Below are positions 6,296 to 10,573 of a DNA stretch of 10,573 bases, piece by piece. The translations under genes and the position numbers were made by a program. The DNA is from Clostridiales bacterium UBA4644. GTDB taxonomy: Bacteria > Bacillota > Clostridia > Oscillospirales > Butyricicoccaceae. Within the stretch, counting starts at the first letter, position 1; each line of letters starts with the position of its first letter. The DNA is taken from assembly GCA_002405755.1 (NCBI GenBank), contig DHMK01000022.1, positions 1,361 to 11,933 of the forward strand. The letters run 5' to 3'. The notes beneath the pieces were generated by a model. The model worked only from the letters and a program-made list of their open reading frames with translations, searched no databases and was not told where the DNA came from.

Positions 6296-8305
6296 TTGAA
6301 CAAGAAGAAGGGAACCGGCCGCGGCGTCGGCCTGTATATCATCGCGTTCGTCGTTCTTCTCGTCACCCTGAGCCTGCTTCTTGGCCCGGGCGAGACGGCA
6401 GCCCCCGTCTCCTATACGGAGATCCGCAGCGATATCAAAGCCGGCAACGTCACCGCCCTGGTGATCGGCTCCAACGAGATCTCCGTTCAGCTGAAGGACG
6501 GTACGGAATATCTCTATGAGGTCACGGATATGGATTATTTCATGTCGGATCTGGGCGACGACCTGAGCCGGCAGCAGGACAACGGCACGCTGACCGTGGA
6601 CTATTATGTACAGAACACCTCGATCCTCATGTCCTTCCTGCCCTATATCGTCATCATCGTCCTGCTGGGGGCCTTCTGGGCCTTTATGCTCAACCGGCAG
6701 GCGGGCGGCGGCGGTGGCGGCGGAGCCATGAGCTTCGGTAAGTCCCGGGCCAGAATGACTACGCCCGGCGACCAGCAGAGACGCGTCACCTTCAAGGACG
6801 TGGCCGGCGCCGATGAGGAAAAGGCCGATCTGGAGGAGATCGTGGATTTCCTGCGGGATCCGAAAAAATATATGGCGCTGGGCGCGCGCATCCCCAAGGG
6901 CGTTTTGCTGGTAGGCCCTCCGGGCACCGGTAAGACGCTGATCGCTAAGGCTGTGGCCGGAGAGGCCGGCGTTCCCTTCTTTTCCATCTCCGGCTCCGAC
7001 TTTGTGGAGCTTTATGTGGGCGTTGGCGCTTCCCGCGTGCGCGATCTGTTCAGCGAAGCGAAAAAGCACGCGCCTGCCATCGTCTTTATCGATGAGATCG
7101 ACGCCGTCGGCCGTCAGAGAGGCGCGGGCCTGGGCGGCGGACACGACGAGCGGGAGCAGACTCTGAACCAGCTGCTGGTGGAGATGGACGGCTTTGGCAA
7201 CAACGCCGGCGTCATCGTCCTGGCCGCCACCAACCGGGCGGATATTCTGGACCCGGCGCTGCTGCGTCCTGGCCGGTTCGACCGGCAGATCTATATCGGC
7301 GTGCCCGATATCAAGGGCCGCGTGGAGATCCTCAAGGTCCACGCCCGCAAAAAGCCCTTTGAGGACGACGTTTCCTTCGACGCCATCGCCCGCAGCACCG
7401 TGGGCTTTACCGGCGCGGATCTGGAAAACCTGCTGAACGAGGCCGCGCTGCTGGCTGCCCGCCGGGGCAAGGCAAAGATCGGCCTGAAGGATATCGACGA
7501 CGCCTTCCTGAAGGTCATCATGGGCAACGAGAAGAAGCACAGGGTCATGACCGAGCTGGAGCGCAAGCTCACGGCCTACCACGAATCCGGCCACGCCCTG
7601 ACCTCCCGTCTGCTGCCCACGCAGGATCCGGTGCAGCAGGTCTCTATCGTGCCCCGGGGCCGGGCCGGCGGCTTCACCCTGAACCTGCCGGTGCAGGATA
7701 AGTATTACAGCACCAAGCAGGAGATGGAGGAGGAGCTGATCGTCCTGCTGGGCGGCCGGGTGGCGGAAAAGCTGGTGATGGGCGATATTTCCACCGGCGC
7801 CTCCAACGACATCCAGCGGGCCAGCCGCATCGCCCGGAGCATGGTGACGAAATACGGTATGAGCGAGCGCCTTGGTCCCATCGACTTCGGCTCCTCCCAC
7901 AGCGAGGTGTTCCTGGGCCGGGATTTTGCCAATACCAACCACCTTTCCGAGGAGACCTCCGCGCTCATCGACGAAGAGGTGAAGAAGCTCATCGACGCGG
8001 CCTATGCCCGCTGCGAGCAGCTGCTGCGGGATAATATGGATATTCTGGACCGGCTGGCGGCCTTCCTGCTGCAGCATGAGACCATGGACAACGCCCAGCT
8101 GGAGGCCATCTTCAAGGGCGAAACGCCGCCGGAGCATTCCACGGTGGAGCCCCTGGCCAAGCGTCAGGCCGGCGACCGGGCCGCGCAGGAGGTCATGGCG
8201 GAGCTGGCGAAGGAGGAAGCAAAGACCCACGCCCAGCCGCAGCCTGCAGAGCCGGCGGCGCCGGCGCAGGACGGAGAAACGCCGGACGACCCCAACGCGA
8301 ACTGA
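6296..8305 (+). CDS. ftsH: ATP-dependent zinc metalloprotease FtsH
   Basis: A membrane-anchored AAA+ protease that extracts and degrades misfolded membrane proteins and some regulators. The 669 aa show the full layout: first membrane helix (about 11-31), an extracytoplasmic FtsH_ext domain, second helix (about 111-132), a glycine-rich linker, the AAA+ ATPase and the M41 peptidase. Walker A is GPPGTGKT (K213) and Walker B is VFIDEID (D266, E267). The arginine-finger segment ALLRPGRFDRQIYIGVPD follows. The zinc site is HESGH (H429, E430, H433), where most relatives have HEAGH, with D505 in TGASNDIQRA as the third ligand. The last 30 or so residues form a Pro/Ala/Gln-rich tail, probably disordered. 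It starts 46 nt after hpt and ends 8 nt before a hairpin terminator. Confidence 0.97.
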   Translation: MNKKKGTGRGVGLYIIAFVVLLVTLSLLLGPGETAAPVSYTEIRSDIKAGNVTALVIGSNEISVQLKDGTEYLYEVTDMDYFMSDLGDDLSRQQDNGTLTVDYYVQNTSILMSFLPYIVIIVLLGAFWAFMLNRQAGGGGGGGAMSFGKSRARMTTPGDQQRRVTFKDVAGADEEKADLEEIVDFLRDPKKYMALGARIPKGVLLVGPPGTGKTLIAKAVAGEAGVPFFSISGSDFVELYVGVGASRVRDLFSEAKKHAPAIVFIDEIDAVGRQRGAGLGGGHDEREQTLNQLLVEMDGFGNNAGVIVLAATNRADILDPALLRPGRFDRQIYIGVPDIKGRVEILKVHARKKPFEDDVSFDAIARSTVGFTGADLENLLNEAALLAARRGKAKIGLKDIDDAFLKVIMGNEKKHRVMTELERKLTAYHESGHALTSRLLPTQDPVQQVSIVPRGRAGGFTLNLPVQDKYYSTKQEMEEELIVLLGGRVAEKLVMGDISTGASNDIQRASRIARSMVTKYGMSERLGPIDFGSSHSEVFLGRDFANTNHLSEETSALIDEEVKKLIDAAYARCEQLLRDNMDILDRLAAFLLQHETMDNAQLEAIFKGETPPEHSTVEPLAKRQAGDRAAQEVMAELAKEEAKTHAQPQPAEPAAPAQDGETPDDPNAN

Positions 8306-8313
8306 ACGCATCT

Positions 8314-8350
8314 CAGGCGGGCCATGGGCCCGCCTGTTTCCCATTTTTTT
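8314..8350 (+). terminator. Hairpin with interrupted T tract between ftsH and cca
   Basis: A perfect 10-bp GC-rich stem (8314-8323 with 8327-8336) closes a 3-nt loop. TTT follows at once, then CCCA, then seven T residues (8344-8350). The broken T tract suggests partial termination. cca starts only 15 nt after the last T and no clear promoter lies between, so cca may depend on read-through from ftsH. Confidence 0.75.
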
Positions 8351-8351
8351 C

Positions 8352-8358
8352 AAAGGAG
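8352..8358 (+). promoter_or_regulatory. Ribosome binding site setting the cca start
   Basis: AAAGGAG (8352-8358) sits 7 nt before the ATG at 8366. It rejects the in-frame ATG at 8324, which lies in the loop of the terminator hairpin and would add 14 unrelated residues. Confidence 0.85.
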
Positions 8359-8365
8359 ATCTGCT

Positions 8366-9691
8366 ATGAAGATCGAGCTTCCGCCGGAGGCGGCACAGGT
8401 GCTGGCGGCGCTGCGGCAAAAGGGCTTTCCCGCCTATGCGGTCGGAGGCTGTGTTCGCGACAGTCTGCTGGGCCGCCGCCCGGGCGACTGGGATATCGCC
8501 ACTGCCGCCCTGCCCCGGCAGGTCCATGAGGCCCTTGCGCCCATCCCCGTTGCGGATACCGGCCTGCGGCACGGCACCGTCACCGCCCTTTTGGGCGGCC
8601 GCCGGCTGGAGATCACCACCTTCCGGGTGGACGGCGCCTACAGCGACCATCGCCGGCCGGACAGCGTCGTCTTTACCCGCAGCCTGCGGGAGGATCTGGC
8701 CCGGCGGGATTTTACCATGAACGCCATGGCCTATGCACCGGAGGAGGGACTGATCGATCCCTTTGGCGGCGAAGCCGATCTGCGGAGGGGCTTGATCCGG
8801 GCGGTGGGCCAGCCGGACCGGCGCTTTCAGGAGGATGCGCTGCGCATCCTGCGGGGCCTGCGGTTTTCCGCCGTTTTGGGCTTCCCGCTGGAGGCGCAGA
8901 CGGCTCTGGCGCTGGACCGGCAGCGGCAGCTGCTGGCCTTTATCGCGCCGGAGCGCATCCGGGCGGAGCTTTGCCTTTTGCTGCCCGGCGCTGCGGCAGA
9001 AAGGGTGCTGCGGCGGCACAGGGAGGTCTTTGCCGTGTTTCTGCCGGAGCTTGCGCCCATGTTTGACTTTGATCAGTGCAACCGGCATCATATCTATGAC
9101 GTCTGGGAGCACACGCTCCATGCCTTTGCCGCCGTCCCGCGGGAGCTGACCCTGCGGCTGACGCTGCTGCTCCACGACTGCGGCAAGCCGCAGACCTTCT
9201 GGCGGGATAGGCAGGGGGAGGGGCATTTTTACGGCCATGCCGCCGCCTCTGCCAGACTGGCCCGGCAGGCGCTGGCCCGGCTGCGCTTTGAGCGGACGCT
9301 GGCGGAGCGGACGGAGCGCCTGATCTATCTCCACGACCATGACGTCCTCCCCACGGAAAAGGCCATGCTGCGCTGGCTGCGGCGGACGGGGGAGGAGGAG
9401 CTGCGGCTGCTGCTGCAGGTAAAGCGGGCGGATAATCGTGGCCAAAGCCCGGAATATGACCGTTCGGAGCAATATGACGCAGCGGAAGCGGCGGTGGATG
9501 CGATCCGGGCAAAGAGACTCTGCTATTCCCGGACGCAGCTGGCCCTGGGAGGCGGGGAGCTGCTCCGCTTGGGGCTTTCCGGCCCCGCCGTGGGGCAGGC
9601 GCTGGACTGGCTGGTGGATCAGGTCATCGACGGAGCCCTGCCCAATGAGCGGGAAGCCCTCCTTCGCGGGCTGCGCGGAGCATATTGCTGA
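8366..9691 (+). CDS. cca: CCA tRNA nucleotidyltransferase (HD-domain type)
   Basis: Class II nucleotidyltransferase that adds or repairs the 3' CCA of tRNAs. The 441 aa begin with the head domain: GGCVRDSLLG (from G27) and the catalytic DWD (D41, D43). RRDFTMNAMAY (113-123) and DPFGGEADLRRG follow, then the nucleotide-recognition and neck segment EDALRILRGLRFSAVLGF. An HD hydrolase-like domain carries LLHDCGKP (H270, D271). Because the tRNA-Ser in this window already encodes CCA, the role is at least partly repair. From sequence alone a poly(A) polymerase or partial (CC- or A-adding) specificity cannot be excluded, but the motifs and single-copy setting favour full CCA addition. It follows ftsH by 60 nt across a leaky-looking terminator and ends at a strong two-way terminator. 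Confidence 0.93.
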   Translation: MKIELPPEAAQVLAALRQKGFPAYAVGGCVRDSLLGRRPGDWDIATAALPRQVHEALAPIPVADTGLRHGTVTALLGGRRLEITTFRVDGAYSDHRRPDSVVFTRSLREDLARRDFTMNAMAYAPEEGLIDPFGGEADLRRGLIRAVGQPDRRFQEDALRILRGLRFSAVLGFPLEAQTALALDRQRQLLAFIAPERIRAELCLLLPGAAAERVLRRHREVFAVFLPELAPMFDFDQCNRHHIYDVWEHTLHAFAAVPRELTLRLTLLLHDCGKPQTFWRDRQGEGHFYGHAAASARLARQALARLRFERTLAERTERLIYLHDHDVLPTEKAMLRWLRRTGEEELRLLLQVKRADNRGQSPEYDRSEQYDAAEAAVDAIRAKRLCYSRTQLALGGGELLRLGLSGPAVGQALDWLVDQVIDGALPNEREALLRGLRGAYC

Positions 9692-9700
9692 TAAAAACTG

Positions 9701-9749
9701 AAAAGATCACCGGAAACCGTTGGATACGGCAAACCCGGTGATCTTTTTT
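9701..9749. terminator. Bidirectional terminator between convergent genes
   Basis: AAAAGATCACCGG (9701-9713) pairs perfectly with CCGGTGATCTTTT (9735-9747), a 13-bp stem. The 21-nt loop contains a small inner hairpin (CCGT 9717-9720 with ACGG 9726-9729). A T run (9744-9749) closes it on the plus strand and an A run opens it, so it can end both cca and the convergent minus-strand gene. Confidence 0.9.
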
Positions 9750-9770
9750 GCTGTGCGCAGCCGGCGGCGG

Positions 9771-10573
9771 TCAGTTGTAGGCAATGGAGACCCCGTCCTC
9801 CGTCAGAACGATGGCGCCATCTGCCGCGACAATGTCAAACAGATGGGTCTGCGGCGGATCCTTTTGGTCGATCCCCTGCACCCGGACAACGCCATCCTCT
9901 CCGCAGACGAAGGACAGGTCATACCATTCTGTCTGGAGCGCGGTATCGTATTTCAGCGTGTTCGTTCCCAGCTCCATGGCGCGGAAGGTGAAGGTGAAAA
10001 GGCCGGAGGTCCGCCCGTAGGCGAGAATACAGATCTCCTGGAACCCATCCCCGTCCACATCAAAGATCAGTGAATCATAGAATCCGGGAGCACACTGCAG
10101 AAGCAGCAGGGAGCAGGGATAGTCCTTTGCCATTTCCTCCGGGGTATGATTTTTCTCCAGGACAAACGCATAGCTGAAAAACCCATCGAACCAGTCCTGC
10201 CCGGTCAATACAGCATTTTCCAATGGCTCCGGCGTTTCGCCCCACACATCGGCAATGCTCTGACAGGCAAACGACATGATCCAGCCGCGCAGATCGGTCT
10301 GCCCGCCCTTCAGGAATTCCTTGTAGCAGTAGAGCAGGGTATATGCGCCATAATCGATCAGCTTCTGATATTCTGCGTCATGGGCGGCCACATAATCCGA
10401 GGGGCTTGAGGATTGCGCGGGGGAAGCGCAAATGGCGTCCAGCAGCGCTGCGATCTTTTCCGAGGCAGACAGATCAGCCGGCGGGAGAGCTGCTGTGGAA
10501 TGGGGATCCTGGGCCGGCGCAACATCCTCGCCAGCGCAGACCCGGCTCAAATAGTCCTGAAAGTCCTTGTCTG
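9771..10573 (-). CDS. Partial protein of uncertain function, 5' end off window
   Basis: The frame is open from the right edge to a TGA at 9771-9773, giving 266 visible residues with the N-terminus missing. A TTG at 10550 is unlikely to be the start, because the frame continues unbroken past it and no ribosome binding site is evident. Visible parts: a Pro/Ala/Ser-rich linker, then a helical segment with SPSDYVAAHDAEYQKLIDYG and a KGGQTDLRGWIM stretch. Next comes a segment with FDVDGDGFQEICIL (about 10030-10065), where DxDGDGxxE resembles calcium-binding or FG-GAP/VCBS-like loops. It ends in beta-rich sequence. From memory, the DYVAAH...KGGQT part resembles the C-terminal region of clostridial BlaR1/M56-type membrane proteins and related lipoproteins; this is a weak assignment. 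It is clearly less GC-rich than the cluster, converges on cca and shares its terminator, so it belongs to a different transcription unit. Confidence 0.75.
   Translation of the reverse strand, partial: DKDFQDYLSRVCAGEDVAPAQDPHSTAALPPADLSASEKIAALLDAICASPAQSSSPSDYVAAHDAEYQKLIDYGAYTLLYCYKEFLKGGQTDLRGWIMSFACQSIADVWGETPEPLENAVLTGQDWFDGFFSYAFVLEKNHTPEEMAKDYPCSLLLLQCAPGFYDSLIFDVDGDGFQEICILAYGRTSGLFTFTFRAMELGTNTLKYDTALQTEWYDLSFVCGEDGVVRVQGIDQKDPPQTHLFDIVAADGAIVLTEDGVSIAYN

Noticed and set aside
6218..9472. Minus-strand open frame of 1084 codons across hpt, ftsH and cca
   Set aside because: It is antisense to three clear genes. Strong G/C-ending codon use on the plus strand removes stops from this frame. 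The translation is low-complexity, rich in His/Gln/Gly/Arg, with no recognisable domain.

Overview
The window reads as a chromosomal housekeeping segment of a GC-rich Clostridia-type Firmicute, possibly Oscillospirales-like. The evidence is the gene set and order (gdpP-rplI-dnaB followed directly by tilS-hpt-ftsH, then cca), strong AGGAGG-type ribosome binding sites, TTG starts, SigA-like promoters, and third codon positions that are mostly G or C. The lineage is inferred from gene content and style, not from a search.

Left end (1-507): a complete tRNA-Ser(CGA) gene lies on the minus strand (2-90, CCA encoded). A second, truncated copy of its 5' half lies at 253-294, in the same orientation. 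The 162 nt between them are AT-rich compared with the rest and carry three copies of an octamer, GTYAGAAC, two of them inside a 13-nt tandem repeat. A near-consensus minus-strand promoter (323-351) sits upstream of the truncated copy, not next to the intact gene. This is the most unusual part of the window. It looks like the scar of a site-specific integration event, or of a broken tRNA duplication. A divergent plus-strand promoter (421-449) then serves the gene cluster.

Main cluster (508-8305, plus strand): gdpP (c-di-AMP phosphodiesterase), rplI (ribosomal protein L9), dnaB (replicative helicase), tilS (tRNA-Ile lysidine synthetase), hpt (hypoxanthine phosphoribosyltransferase) and ftsH (membrane AAA+ zinc protease). 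Gaps are short (33-46 nt) or negative: dnaB/tilS overlap by 14 nt and tilS/hpt by 4 nt. This implies one transcription unit with translational coupling in the middle. A candidate internal promoter in the end of tilS (5559-5587) could give hpt-ftsH separate expression. The cluster joins second-messenger turnover, translation, replication, tRNA decoding, purine salvage and membrane protein quality control.

Right end (8306-10573): a hairpin with an interrupted T tract separates ftsH from cca (tRNA nucleotidyltransferase with an HD domain). A strong two-way terminator (9701-9749) ends cca and also a convergent minus-strand gene (9771 to the window edge). That gene encodes a protein I do not recognise with certainty and is cut off at its 5' end.

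I see no CRISPR array, transposase, toxin-antitoxin pair or defence system. Apart from the tRNA-Ser scar and a few regulatory and active-site details, the region is ordinary core genome.
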